From NCBI GenBank assembly GCA_948567375.1, contig OX419757.1:36208001-36272000 (forward strand): a stretch of 64,000 nucleotides of DNA, given 5' to 3'. Made by a program: the position numbers and the translations under genes. Under the pieces are notes generated by a model, which did no database searches, was not told the DNA's origin, and saw nothing but the letters and a program-made list of their open reading frames with translations. Each line of letters starts with the position of its first letter. The first letter of the stretch is position 1. Of the stretch, positions 12,605-23,373 are shown one piece after another. The DNA is from Lunularia cruciata (lineage: Eukaryota > Streptophyta > Marchantiopsida > Lunulariales > Lunulariaceae).

Positions 12605-13349
12605 AAACCTCTGCCTGTTCGACGAGTAGACGAGAAGAAAACATACACAACACGTTTCGTTTCCTTACATTTCTCTAAATACTATGGCTGCATGCAACCT
12701 TAGCTAGACTTCAGCCCGTGCGTGTGACATCAATCAGAGACTCATATCTTCAGATAGTAGGTCCTCGTCCTTGTTGGACTTTACCAATCTTTTGCCATTT
12801 TGTAGTTCAAGCGTAGCAGACCTTGATGTGTAGACAAGATTAGGGTCGACTCTTTTAGCGATAGTACAGTAACATTGTCTTATCCTGTGATGAGACCCTA
12901 TGGTGGGACTCTTCTTTATATTAATGTGGAACCTTAAGGAAGGACCTCTCTCTACAGTGCAAGGTCATTTACGGTGACTGACTCGAGCACCTTTCTGACA
13001 CTGTTAGAAAATCTATGGTGATTGGTTCGAAGCACAAGTTGATCGTTGTTGACTCTATGGTGAGGCCAATTCCTTGATTGAAGCTACAGTTGATTCAAGT
13101 CAACATAGAGTTTCTCCTGGATCTATTATGCTTGGATAGATGAGTACCTCTCTTCCAGAAAGCGGAAAAGCTCACGGGTTCAGCAAACTACACCCTTTGG
13201 AGATGGCGTATTTTGGAAATGTTGGATCTATGGCAGTCCGTAGAGTCCGACACGGACTCAATCTCCACTGACATTCGGAACCAGAGCAGCACCATCTCTG
13301 GTGACACCCGACATTACCCTCTACGGTAATTCCTGGTCTCATTATAAAT
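12605..13349. other. no gene seen
   Basis: No reading frame, RNA or repeat could be supported downstream of the glucanase pseudogene. Confidence 0.4.
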
Positions 13350-14059
13350 TTAATTAGGAAGAAGCGCTGGAAGGCCTTGTCTATTCTGAAACTTGTTGTA
13401 ACCAGTGATGTGATATTTTACGTACTCAAGGTAAAAGAGCCCCAGAAATGTTGGGAGATTCTTAAGCAGCTGTATGACATTAAAAACATCATTCCATTTG
13501 GATGACGCTTTTGCTACCAAAATCGTAAGTAAAGATTTACCTCCATTGTTCCTATTGTTTTCACCAGGTCCTGCAGATGAATAGTGGTGAACAATCTTTC
13601 CACCTTGTCCTATGCCTACAGAAATCGTTAACTGAGCTCCTAAGGATATTAATAGGAGTTCTGCGTTTCCAAGGACAATCAGAACGTGATCGTTCGTGCC
13701 CGTTGATTTGCCACCACGGTAGCTGCACAGATTGTCGGAAACTATAGTTTCACCCATTGTAAGGCATCGGAGCTTCAGTATCGTACTTTGGATGCAATGA
13801 TATCCTTCCATCCTGATTGTACCCCACAAGCTTGGACGCCTTATCAATTGACACTGAATTCGCAATTGCCAATATTTCACCCAATCTCTTGCATCGCAGC
13901 AAGCAATTTCAACTGAAGTAATGTCTCAGAATTGTCCAGCAGTTGAACATCAAGATAGTGGAATTCAGATCCTTGGGATGGCTTGTTTGCATCGGCCCCC
14001 CGTTGATTAGCAAGCTCTCCTTCTTCAATTGTCAACATAATCGAGTGGAGAGCTTTCAC
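13350..14059 (-). pseudogene. unrecognised ORF remnant
   Basis: Two adjacent minus-strand frames (60 and 176 codons) and a third overlapping frame that includes SKLVGYNQDGRISLHPKYD suggest a formerly continuous gene broken by frameshifts. I do not recognise the family. No signal peptide, membrane segment or metal-binding motif stands out. It may equally be chance open frames. Confidence 0.25.
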
Positions 14060-14387
14060 CCAAGATGAAGGTATCGATGCTTGTTCCCAATCTGTCTCAG
14101 GGTCACTTTGACTTCCACCATCTCAAAGCCAGTAGCTTGTGTGTTGTAGTCATCTGATGCCAAACATTTTGCCGTGGAAATAAGCACCTGTCTTGGCTGG
14201 TCTCCATTTTCTGAGAAGCAGTAAGCCATGGAGGAGAATCATCATCCCCAAAGACATCATTGTAATCACCCATTGGAAGAGTACGTCGCTGAATTCACAA
14301 AGGAAAGTTGCGAACGATTTTAAATCCAAACTTGATGTGCAATTCCGAATCAACCTTCGTTACAGTACTGTTATGAAATTCAATCAA

Positions 14388-14455
14388 TACGGCTGTACGG
14401 CTTGATGGGGTCTTCCCATCCTTCGCTTTTCATACGCGGTCGCCTTTCTTCTAAT
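14388..14455 (+). mobile_element. 68-bp 5'-truncated LINE micro-insertion (3' end of the RLE LINE)
   Basis: The core 'cttgatggggtcttcccatc' and the following 'acgcggtcgcctt' match the 3' end of the LINE at 31395-35129, read on its own (minus) strand. The insert is flanked by a 10-bp direct repeat ATTCAATCAA at 14378-14387 and 14456-14465, as expected for target-primed reverse transcription followed by early termination. Confidence 0.8.
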
Positions 14456-14465
14456 ATTCAATCAA

Positions 14466-16114
14466 ATTATAGTGCTGTACATATGATTCTTGTCAAGCTT
14501 TCAGAATTGCTCGTGCTATGTTCGCATGCGCTGAATTATTGTTGCATTCTGTGATCACAGAGGAAGGAAGGAAACTCCAACATATATACTGAGCACTTTC
14601 TCTTAAGAATAGTTTTGGCCTTGCCTAGCCCTGGAATTACATCCCGTAATTGTGAGAGTCCAAACTGCCAACGAAAGCCCGTCAGCACCAATATAGTGGA
14701 GTGCTTAACCCCGGTCGAGGAGAAGGTCGTATGCTGCAAATATGGGGAAGGAAGTGTCTGATTGACATGGTTTCGTGCAGTGCAGTCTCATGTATCGGCT
14801 AAACTTTTCTCCCTTCTAAGTTTGACCAGTCTGGAGGTTTGAAGATGAAACCTCGTCAACGGTAACTTGGTGTCACTAGGTCTCAACTCTCTAAAGCATG
14901 GCCAGCATGCGACCCCTGCTGGTTGTTCAAGTCAACAATGACGGCACTTCAGGTTTGGAAGCTGTGCTCCCTGAAATAAGGGCTCTTGAACAGCCCAGCG
15001 ACCGTATATATAGGACTGGGATCCAAAGACGCATGTATGTGAGGGCATAGTTCTACCATGATGCATCTCTTTGCAGCCTCTTGAAAACTCATAACTGGCG
15101 GCTACTATCGTAGTGAAACACCCTCATCTGAAATTTGAAAAGAACCTCAGAACTCGAAGGCATACATTGTTTTTATCCAAAGTTATAACTAGATGCTCCA
15201 TCTTGATCTAGTACAACCTATGCTTTGCTTAAATTCGAAAATTCGTAGATTGATCCTCAGTATCAATCTTTGCATTGCTTCTGACCCGAAGTGAAGTCAA
15301 AGAAAATCTGTACCATCTCACCGTGAGACTTGTGCAGAATGTGTTAGGATTAACGTGTTAGCCCAACATGTGGAAGGCACTTGATTATATCCTCGCTCCC
15401 TCGCTCAATCGCAACCAATGGCAGCAGCCTGCGCTGGTAGTCAAACTACAAGTACACAAAACCTTACAGTCAGCGCTTTCATCCAAGTTCTTGAGCTCAA
15501 TTTACGCGATGGCAACATTTAGCTAATCGGGGGTTTCAGGTCCAATATCTAAATAAATGTGGAATTCTCGAGGTAGATAAAAGGTTCTGGAATGATAAAA
15601 AGTCCCAAACCGCAGAACATATATATGTACTGCAGCCTGATATACCAAGCTCGAGAGGACTTTCAGTTCAACTCTTTGGTTCATCCGGACATGCCTAGCA
15701 GTGGAGCGAATAAGAAGTTGCTTCAGTCAGATGCATTTCCACCTTGTCCGAAGTCACATCTCAAATAGTATAATAGTCCAAAAAAACATGCGGTATTGCA
15801 TCCTATCAATGAATTGCGTATGGAGGCTACCTTTCCATCAGTCATTAGATTAATACATTATTGAATTCACATGGGCCTTCGTACACTCAGTGGACCCGTA
15901 GATTCAGCCTTGTGAGCACATCTGCGAACACACGTTCAGTTATCGCAATCATCAGATAGTCTCACTAGGAAGAAGCACAGAATGCAAGCCTCCAGCTACA
16001 ACGTAGCTAGCACTTCGAATTCCAGCTTTAGACCATTTTCTCGCAGAAAGACCGGAATCCACGTATGATCTGTAATCTGTTTGACGATACTCGATTCAAG
16101 CAGAAGCTAGTTAG
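14466..16114. other. intergenic, no convincing gene
   Basis: The best small frame is a 50-codon ATG-to-stop frame at 14897-15049 (+), beginning MASMRPLLVVQVNNDG, with no recognised motif. Nothing else could be supported. The right end adjoins the 3' end of the S1-like gene. Confidence 0.35.
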
Positions 16115-16630
16115 CTAGGTCCCCATAATATGTTTACAAGCCTTGTCCCAATTATTGATATCGTGGTCCCACGTTTTCACTGCAAGAGGTACAAAACCAA
16201 AAACATCTCTGCTGAGACCTAGGTTGTCGACGTCCCACACTGATACTAATGGGTTGCCCGAAACGTAAAGATCCTTTTGTAGCGACCATTTTGCAGACTT
16301 CCAGCAGAATAGACAACTAACAAGATCTGGGGGCGGGTCCGCACTGATCCACGTATGATTTTCTCCGCTAGCTACCGGGACTGTCGGAAACCGATGACGA
16401 ACATGATTATTTTTAACAGATACACATCGAACGAACAATCTCCCTTCGTCTAGGTACTGTTTCACGATCTTGTTGGTAACGTACATCTCTGCTTTTCTCG
16501 ACTGCAGTGGCATGAGTTCCTCGTGTGTTGTCAAATTGTCCAGTGCGTGCACATGCCACTCCTCATAGTGAGTCACGAAGAGCAGTATCATGGATGTAAA
16601 CAGCTGTAGCTTCAATATCAAAGTCTCCAT
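16115..16630 (-). CDS. S1-like secreted protein A (plant self-incompatibility S1 / SPH family)
   Basis: A 171-residue secreted protein. Residues 1-29 form a hydrophobic signal peptide ending near EEWHVHA. The mature part follows the S1 (S-protein homologue) pattern: a first strand YVTNKI, a cysteine strand LFVRCVSV, a central aromatic strand HTWIS, a second cysteine strand LVSCLFCWK, and a final strand DLYVSGNPLVSVWDVD. S1 proteins are small secreted beta-sandwich proteins. The poppy founder is a pollen self-incompatibility ligand, and most others have unknown roles. It lacks the C-terminal Cys pair typical of flowering-plant members. I start at residue 51 of the longer open frame because that Met begins the signal peptide and the upstream part matches the untranslated leader of the paralogue at 26840-27376. 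Function in this plant is not known. Confidence 0.75.
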   Translation of the reverse strand: METLILKLQLFTSMILLFVTHYEEWHVHALDNLTTHEELMPLQSRKAEMYVTNKIVKQYLDEGRLFVRCVSVKNNHVRHRFPTVPVASGENHTWISADPPPDLVSCLFCWKSAKWSLQKDLYVSGNPLVSVWDVDNLGLSRDVFGFVPLAVKTWDHDINNWDKACKHIMGT

Positions 16631-16639
16631 ACTCCCTGA

Positions 16640-16860
16640 AACTGCAGTGGCGAAGAAACTTGGACGTAGAGAATTTGAATCTGCCCAAGGATCTGGAGCT
16701 CGAGCAGGGGAACAAGCAGGAAAGATAGAGAAGCGAGGCTGAGTTCGATGGCGAACCCAAGCTGGAGATAAATACTTCATGAGGACGGAAGAGGCGAAGA
16801 AGATGAACCGAGACCGTCACGGGATCCACCAGCACAGGAGATCACATATACGACTTAATA
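16640..16860 (-). promoter_or_regulatory. upstream region shared among S1-like A, S1-like D and ARID genes
   Basis: This stretch is homologous, with gaps, to the upstream regions at 27428-27800 and 30555-30905. Shared pieces include 'ggagctcgagc', 'aacaagcaggaaagat' and 'ccagcacaggagatcacatat'. All three lie directly upstream of a minus-strand gene. It probably carries the leader and core promoter. No TATA box could be fixed. Confidence 0.5.
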
Positions 16861-17164
16861 CTAGGCAGTGTTGATCGAGATTCCTCTGGAGGGTCCCCTC
16901 CGACAGAGGGCCAACCGTACGATAAAACCATTTAGTAGGCTGTATGGGTGTACATTTGGTGCAGCCATTGCGCACCTGTACACCTGGAGTTTAAGTAACT
17001 TGGGCGTGAGCATGGAACGTGAATCTCCCCTTTGATTCAAGTTGATGTGTGTTTCAAAAGGGTAGATAGGACGTCACCTCCCACAGCTTTGAGGGACGAT
17101 CATCTTTATTCCGCTCTCGATCTAATCTGACTTCTCATGGTGGAGTTGACTTCGAATTCGTTGA

Positions 17165-17430
17165 TTGATTCTGCGTGAGACCATATTTGATAGGTTTCAT
17201 ATTCTCAATCGTTGGCTTTTGAATGGAAGTCTGATAGTCTTGATTAAGGGAGATGTGAGGTCGACTTCTTATTTCAAGTCCTTAGTTGGCAGCGCCAGAT
17301 TACCATATGTACCGTACAAGACAGATGGTATCGCATGCGGAGTTATGGACTCCAGAGAGTGTTTCTATCACTATTCCACTGCAGTATTCGAGGTGTTGTG
17401 ATTTGAACTGCAGCGCGGCTACCTACAGGC
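17165..17430 (+). repeat. duplicate of 19190-19520 (upstream flank of S1-like B relic)
   Basis: Direct repeat of the region upstream of S1-like gene C. Both contain 'accatatttgatag', 'ttggcagcgccagatta', 'cgtacaagacag' and 'cgaggtgtt', in order and at similar spacing. Together with the relic at 17560-18187 it defines a tandem duplication with a period of about 2.1 kb. Confidence 0.8.
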
Positions 17431-17559
17431 CTTCTTATGATGAACGGGACAGATTTAGGATGAATGAGAGTACGGATCTTCATACCATTGAAATAGTGGA
17501 CCATTGACTTAGTGGACCATTGAAATAATTCCGACGGGTGTATATGTAGGTATATCGGA

Positions 17560-18187
17560 AATTATGGATATATCCTACATGGAGATCGAAGCGGCGTGTG
17601 TGACAGTCCCGGGAATATGGAGACACAACACATCTCTACAATTCGTCTTGCCACAAAGTTTGCCAAAGGATTCGCCAGCGCGGCCTGCCTGTCTGTGCGC
17701 CAAAGTGTTGGTCGTTTAGACCTTCGAGTCCTCAGAACTATCCGCAGCCAATTGTTGCAATTTTTTGCAGTTTCTTTTGACTAGAAGAGCAAGGGATGCA
17801 GGAGAAACATCAGCACTCCTCTTCCGGTGAGTTCGAGTTCTGACGTTTGTCTGAATCGAACAGAAGCTGCGGCAGCAAAATAGATCTTGCATATTATCGA
17901 GAAGATTCGGCACTTTCAAGTAACTCTCCACTGCGGGCATTCAGCTTGCAATATAAATAGAGGAATCTGCTGCAAACCATGCCGCATTTTACTGGTTCCA
18001 ATTGAATTGGTCATCAAATGCCACCTCTTGAAAGATGAGGATAGCAAGTCCTAAAAGATGATAATCAGTTGCCAGCGGATCAACTTTTTCCAAGCGGTCT
18101 TTTTCAAGGAAGCCGAACGAAAAGGGATTCTACAAGTTGTTATCTGGATTTGGACACCTTTCGAAGAACCAGAGAATACTTGAGATC
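17560..18187 (+). pseudogene. S1-like B: decayed tandem duplicate of S1-like gene C
   Basis: Collinear with gene C (19796-20389). The start region resembles 'atgaggaccctagagcg'. The interior shares 'tagatcttgc' and 'tcat(c/t)a(a/g)atgcca'. The 3' end reads ERKGILQVVIWIWTPFEEP and ends ENT-stop, against NEKGLYKFISGFGYSFQKA ending WNT-stop in gene C. About 150 nt of the middle is missing and frames are broken. It is an old local duplicate that has lost function. Confidence 0.7.
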
Positions 18188-18234
18188 GAAAAAATCGGAG
18201 ATGCTCAGTTTGTCTCGATTTGCAGTGTACGTAA

Positions 18235-18801
18235 CTAAACAAGCAGTTGTCCTCCGGTGTTAGAGGTGGCATGATGGTTATAATGTACACTGGGTGGGTT
18301 TTCTGCACCTAAAAGGTGAGCTGGATCGGAAGTGGATATGACCACTTTCCACTTTTCAGAGGAGAGCGGGATAATCAACAAGGGCTTGAAGCTGGCGTTA
18401 TTCCTACCAACCCGGCGAAGCGCTAGATATTTTCGATCAATGCGAGCGCACATAGTGTCAGTAATTGGAGCAACAGTAAACCGGTATTTTAGTATACCAT
18501 TTGGTTGATAGCGAATTATATGGCACTCCGTATAGCCTATATCACTCACTCTGTCTCTTGACTGTTGAAATTTTTGGTTCAGTGACGAAGACTGAGACCA
18601 TAAGACTAAGCCTCTTTTGGAAGTCTCATCTTTTGGAAATCTGATCAGTAGACTCATATAGTGGGGTTTCATATCTTTCAAAAACAATCCACGTAAACAT
18701 GTACACTCAGTCTGCAAGCCCGCATCCTCAAAAGAAAAACGAAAAGAGAAAAGTACATATGTATATCGTGTTGAGTGCTCCGGCAACAAATTTCCAACCA
18801 C
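18235..18801 (-). CDS. unrecognised ORF, 188 codons
   Basis: An open frame with no stop for 188 codons. It lacks a signal peptide or clear domain. The C-terminal part (RRVGRNNASFKPLLIIPLSS and following) is moderately hydrophobic. It partly overlaps the 3' flank of the S1-like B relic on the opposite strand. It could be a chance open frame, and I attach no function. Confidence 0.2.
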   Translation of the reverse strand: MVGNLLPEHSTRYTYVLFSFRFSFEDAGLQTECTCLRGLFLKDMKPHYMSLLIRFPKDETSKRGLVLWSQSSSLNQKFQQSRDRVSDIGYTECHIIRYQPNGILKYRFTVAPITDTMCARIDRKYLALRRVGRNNASFKPLLIIPLSSEKWKVVISTSDPAHLLGAENPPSVHYNHHATSNTGGQLLV

Positions 18802-18840
18802 TTTTTTGGACGGAAAAAGATAACATGCTTAGTGACACTC

Positions 18841-18931
18841 AGCCCCATTTTATCTATTTTGTCTCACCCTTATACGGGCTTGATGGGGTCTTCCCATCCT
18901 TCGTGTTTTCTAAGTGGTCGTCCTTTTCCCC
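18841..18931 (+). mobile_element. 91-bp 5'-truncated LINE micro-insertion (3' end of the RLE LINE)
   Basis: From 'agccccattttatctatttt' to 'ggtcgtccttttccccc' it aligns with the final part of the LINE at 31395-35129, starting within the hairpin next to its stop codon. It is bracketed by a perfect 13-bp TSD, CTTAGTGACACTC, at 18828-18840 and 18932-18944. Confidence 0.92.
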
Positions 18932-19189
18932 CTTAGTGACACTCGCGGCCATTGCGCAGACGGTAATGAAGTTGAGCACATGTTGGACCCGGAAATGGAG
19001 AGTCGTGTAATTCGTCTGCAACCTTTGATTCCTCAAACTTTCAATCTGTAAATAGAACTTCTGAATCACCGCTCACAGCATTGCGAGGAAGTCTCCATCC
19101 TCAGAGTCTATATCAAGCGCGATCTCAGCTAAGATTAACGCTGTCACGGTAGATTATGTTGAGTGAATTTGCAGACTTCGCAGGGTACT

Positions 19190-19520
19190 GGGCAGAGTAC
19201 GACCATATTTGATAGATCTCAAATTCACAAACGTTGGTTTCTGAATGAAATTCTGAAAACGGAAGATATCGACTTCTTACCAACCAGATTCTCGTGGTAC
19301 GGGTTCCCGTCCGTTCTTTTCTGTTCCGTCTCCTTTACTTCTTGCGAAGGTCCCTAGTTGGCAGCGCCAGATTAGCAAATCTTCCGTACAAGACAGCGGG
19401 TATCCCATGCGCATAATTCCCGCCAGCCCCTGTCTCTATCACCGCTGCACTGTCGAGGTGTTATAATCTTCATAGACATATGCATTCCAGACCGCAGCGC
19501 GGCTAGCTACGTACATTCTC
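19190..19520 (+). repeat. upstream flank of S1-like C, duplicated at 17165-17430
   Basis: The better preserved member of a direct repeat pair. It ends about 280 bp before the start codon of gene C and may contain its promoter. Confidence 0.75.
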
Positions 19521-19795
19521 AACTTTACTGGACAGTCTTAGGGGAACTAATTAATCAAAGCTCGGATGTTCGTACACCACGACAAACCAGTGAAAATACT
19601 TTCGGCAGATGGCAAACTCAATGTATATATGACAAGCTACGAACATATCCCACATCAATAGAGAATCTGAGGTGGTTGTGAAGGTCGTGGGGGACGGTGC
19701 ACATGTGACACACCCTCTAGGTTACAATTTGATCATCTTGCCACATGATCTGCAAACGATTCGAAAATTTTTCGGCGGCCGGTGTTCTTGGAATC

Positions 19796-20389
19796 ATGAG
19801 GACCCTAGAGCGTGCTCTGACAGTTGCAATCTTCCTAGTTTTCTTTTCGTCTATATTTCCTCTCCACCTTGGTCTTCAAGCCCGAGGTAAACAGGAGGAG
19901 GTCGACAATCCTCTTCCGTTTACTTCGGATGATGCATATTTTGAAGAATATGGACAACATCTGTGCGGGAAGTATAGATCTTGCTATGATCACAGTAGCT
20001 CCAACAAATTTAACATCTCAACGTGGGCAGTTCAACGTACAATAGAGGCAACTGTGGTAAACAATATCGCGTTTGACAGGTTCCCACAGGATGCGGTCAT
20101 TAGATGCCAACTTTTGAAGGATGATGACCTCATTAAGGACTTTGGAAATGTATATGTGCATCCCAACGGAACGGGGCATACTTGGATTGCTCAACAGATG
20201 GATTTTGTTCCAAACCGTCTGCTTTGTCTGTTCAGTTGGAGCATTGATAATACAATGCTACATGACCTTTATGTTGATAAGAATCCGCCTTCTGAACCAC
20301 TCGTTTCACAATGGAAGGTGAATGAGAAAGGATTGTACAAGTTTATATCAGGATTTGGATACTCTTTTCAGAAAGCTTGGAATACATGA
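19796..20389 (+). CDS. S1-like secreted protein C
   Basis: A 197-residue protein. Residues 1-30 form a signal peptide (hydrophobic core VAIFLVFFSSIFPLHLGL). A linker of about 50 residues with two cysteines (LCGKYRSC) follows, and then an S1-type domain from about residue 77: ATVVNNI, AVIRCQLLKDDDL, HTWIAQ, LLCLFSWS, DLYVDKNPP and LVSQWKVNEKGLYKF. The DDDL following the first domain cysteine is the classic S1 'S-K-D-D-D-L-G' position, so this member is closest to the family consensus. The start chosen is the Met at the head of the signal peptide rather than the in-frame Met 17 codons earlier. Upstream DNA is duplicated at 17165-17430. Probably apoplastic. Partner and role unknown. Confidence 0.75.
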   Translation: MRTLERALTVAIFLVFFSSIFPLHLGLQARGKQEEVDNPLPFTSDDAYFEEYGQHLCGKYRSCYDHSSSNKFNISTWAVQRTIEATVVNNIAFDRFPQDAVIRCQLLKDDDLIKDFGNVYVHPNGTGHTWIAQQMDFVPNRLLCLFSWSIDNTMLHDLYVDKNPPSEPLVSQWKVNEKGLYKFISGFGYSFQKAWNT

Positions 20390-21231
20390 GATCGATATGG
20401 AAGCCACGAATACGGAGATGCTCAGCTAGTGACGATTGCATTGGATGTAACGAAAGAAGCATCTGTTCTCTCCAGTGAGAATAGGTATAGGCCTATAACC
20501 TAAAGCGCTAGCTACATTTACAGAGCTAACAGATCTGGAGGTGGCTCGGGTACCTTAAAACACTATCACAGATATGCAACGGAGATGAATTGGGTAACAA
20601 AAGTACGTATATGGCGATTATAGTTATTTCTTTCTACGCCATTGCATATGCTCCCTTTGATTTGAAGGGCAACCGATAATTATCCAGATCTACCCATTCA
20701 TGTGCTGAAGTCGTCGAGTCCTACAATGAATGCTGCCAACCTGTAATCAAGGATTGCTACTATACATGCGCATCCATGTATCTTGACTAGACCTTGACAT
20801 CATGACGTTTGGCATTGCCTGTAAGTGTCCTGGATCTGGCGCTTCTCTTCGTCGTTGTTATACACACGCTGAATGTATTTATTACTAATAACCTGATATA
20901 TTGATACGATCAAGAATGATTATTGCCCGGCATAGAGATCAACTTTCTAGAATCAAGTTTTTACTAGCATGACTGTTTACGAGTTATATTTAAACACAAC
21001 AGGAACAGCTCGAAGTCTGAAAAGCACCATCCATTCTAGAAGTCCGTGTTGTTCTCTACCATACAGGTTATCATCAGCTTCAGGAAGAGAATGAAACACA
21101 CAGTTGTAGATATTAGCTGTTGTCTATCAGTTCTAGAGTATCATGCATCGATCTTAAAGTTCTAATAAAAGAGTCTTAAAATTTTGGAATTCATAGCTAG
21201 ATAAACTGGTATTACGAGTAATCAACTCTAT
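20390..21231. other. intergenic
   Basis: The 3' flanks of S1-like C (+) and the MYND gene (-), which converge here. No additional gene is seen. Confidence 0.5.
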
Positions 21232-23373
21232 CTAGGTGTTGACTCCAAACAAAAAGCCGTTACTAAACCAAGGTAAATCCATGAATGGAATCTGGTTGCG
21301 AACGGGAGATCTGAAAGGATTTGGAACTAGCGCCTGGGTCAAAGGCAATTCAATGGCGTTCAACACTTGTCTGGCATTCAAGCAGCAGGATTCTGCGTAA
21401 TCTGTGAAGAAAGCAGGTACTTTACGCCGTTTTATGACATTCAATTCACCTGCCCATGTCTCGGAGCGATCAAGCCCTGCATTTAGAGCTACCACCATGT
21501 GAGGTGGCTGTAAAGCCGTGGCTTCCTCCTGGTATAAGCCTTGGACATAAGTTATCCTAAGTTTCTTCCCGAGAGTTATAGCCTCGCCTGAAAGAGAGTT
21601 CGGAACTTCAGGCCCTATCATAATCATGTGCAGACTCCCTTGTAGAGCTCCGCATCCATTCAGCAGATGGCCTATCTCCGCAAAAGCCGGCAACCAGTCA
21701 AGCTCTGCTGTAGGGCCAAGGTAATGTATCGTGACCTCTTTGTTCTTTGCGAGAAGGTTCTTAGTTGATGAACAGATATTCGCTACAATATGGTATACGG
21801 TGAGGGGAAAAGTGAGTATAGCTGCAACAGGACTCCCAAATGACAAACCACGAAGTTGGAAATAATCTGGCCAGCCAGTTATGGAGGACTCTGCACTGCT
21901 TCCGTTCGATAGGCTCTCCTCACTCCTGTTCCCGTTGCTGTAAGTGTGGGTGCTGGTGCTCGATGCACTAATACTTGTATGTGTTTTGCTCTTCCTTCCA
22001 TTGAAGCTTGTGAAATCGGTGTACCCGATATTTTCTACTTGCCCTCCAAGACTGGGAGTTCGTGAGTGACTCGCACTTCTAAGTCTATTAGTTTTACACC
22101 TGGTGGTTGGACTAGCTATACTTCCGTTACTACTGGTCTTTCTTTCATGACGCATATTGACCAGAGGTGTATCTGGGGGATACTTTCCGTGGTCCAAACC
22201 CCATGCCGCAGCGTGAGCCCAACTACCTACTAAGCTCTCAAGTGGAAGGTGTCCGAATGGACATGATAGGTAGCAGGGACAAAGTCTCCTCCACATCCCT
22301 TTCCCGTGGAGCCCAATTTGATCGAGCCATTTGCATGCGCGCTCAAAGACTAAGATGGGTAAAGAGAACTCCTTGAATTCCAACTCACTAAACCGTTCCA
22401 TCATCTCCTTGTAGAGAGCACACTCATCCTTGTGTTTCTCTTTCCAGTCCTTCTTCTGACAGACAGTGTCGCAATAAATTACAGCTTTGCAACCACTGCA
22501 TCTTGGAGCTCGCTCTGCAAGTAGGTCCTTCTGGCAAATGAGACACTGACGGGAAGCCGTAGCAACTGTGCAAGAGACTTCATCGCTTCGTGCTAGCCTT
22601 GGAATTGCATCGAATGTTACTTTCGGAGGATAGGTAACTCTTACTACTACAGAGGACTTCTCCTTTGAGAAGTCGTTACCTTCGAGCTCACCAGCAGCTG
22701 GAATTTGAAGTTCGACAGTTTGTAAAAGATCCTCAAAATGATTACAAATCCCGGTTTCAAAACTCTCTGGCAACTGAAGCTGGGGATGAACTGGAATTAC
22801 AGCCTTGAGGCAAGCAATAAGCCATTTGAGCTCCCGCCAGTTGGGACTACGAAATGAAGAAAATTTCCTGCCGATAGATACTTTAGGGTTCGCAGGATAT
22901 ATCACCTCTATCGCTGGGTAAGCATATCGCCCTGCAATTTCTACCCCTAAGGATCTGATCATTTTCCTCACGCTAGGAAACAAGTCTCTTTCGGGGCCGA
23001 ATGTGATACGCAACAACCCGCCATCGGGAATAGCTTGTGTCAGTTTTCCATTCGACCCAACCGCATCCTTTTCAGATCGCAGAACGTCAAGCCCGACAGC
23101 CACATTGGCATAATTTTTGAAAAACCGCACGCACTTGAAAGCTTTGCGGGTACATGGTTCCCAGTCTGCAGCTTTCCCAACTTTGACGCCTATCAAATCC
23201 GAAGATCTTAACAGACTCCAGGGTGATGACCCCCACAGATCCGCAAGAGTCTTATGCAATTCCTCTATGAAATGTTTACTAACCCCCTTAACTTCTAGCA
23301 AATTGGATCCTCGGCCTACACTAAATTGCTCCTGAAAACTGTCAAACATTTCTTTCAAGTAGACTTCCATCAT
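21232..23373 (-). CDS. MYND zinc-finger protein with MSS51-type C-terminal domain
   Basis: An intact, intronless 713-residue frame. Residues 277-318 form a MYND zinc finger with the full ligand set C277, C280, C292, C295, C301, C305, H314 and C318. From about residue 340 to the end lies a domain like that following MYND in MSS51 and related proteins: a long segment ending ALNAGLDRSETW, then VPAFFTDYAESCC, and near the C-terminus PWFSNGFLFG. A low-complexity Ser/Thr-rich insert (about 415-500) interrupts it. MYND fingers bind proline-rich protein partners, and yeast MSS51 controls mitochondrial COX1 translation, but no transit peptide is evident and the plant role is unknown. A piece of this gene is duplicated at 28585-29325. 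The first Met at 23373 is used, and Met2 directly follows. Confidence 0.85.
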   Translation of the reverse strand: MMEVYLKEMFDSFQEQFSVGRGSNLLEVKGVSKHFIEELHKTLADLWGSSPWSLLRSSDLIGVKVGKAADWEPCTRKAFKCVRFFKNYANVAVGLDVLRSEKDAVGSNGKLTQAIPDGGLLRITFGPERDLFPSVRKMIRSLGVEIAGRYAYPAIEVIYPANPKVSIGRKFSSFRSPNWRELKWLIACLKAVIPVHPQLQLPESFETGICNHFEDLLQTVELQIPAAGELEGNDFSKEKSSVVVRVTYPPKVTFDAIPRLARSDEVSCTVATASRQCLICQKDLLAERAPRCSGCKAVIYCDTVCQKKDWKEKHKDECALYKEMMERFSELEFKEFSLPILVFERACKWLDQIGLHGKGMWRRLCPCYLSCPFGHLPLESLVGSWAHAAAWGLDHGKYPPDTPLVNMRHERKTSSNGSIASPTTRCKTNRLRSASHSRTPSLGGQVENIGYTDFTSFNGRKSKTHTSISASSTSTHTYSNGNRSEESLSNGSSAESSITGWPDYFQLRGLSFGSPVAAILTFPLTVYHIVANICSSTKNLLAKNKEVTIHYLGPTAELDWLPAFAEIGHLLNGCGALQGSLHMIMIGPEVPNSLSGEAITLGKKLRITYVQGLYQEEATALQPPHMVVALNAGLDRSETWAGELNVIKRRKVPAFFTDYAESCCLNARQVLNAIELPLTQALVPNPFRSPVRNQIPFMDLPWFSNGFLFGVNT

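Noticed and set aside
14897-15049. 50-codon plus-strand frame starting MASMRPLLVV as a small peptide gene.
   Set aside because: No signal peptide, conserved motif or paralogue in the window. The length is within chance.
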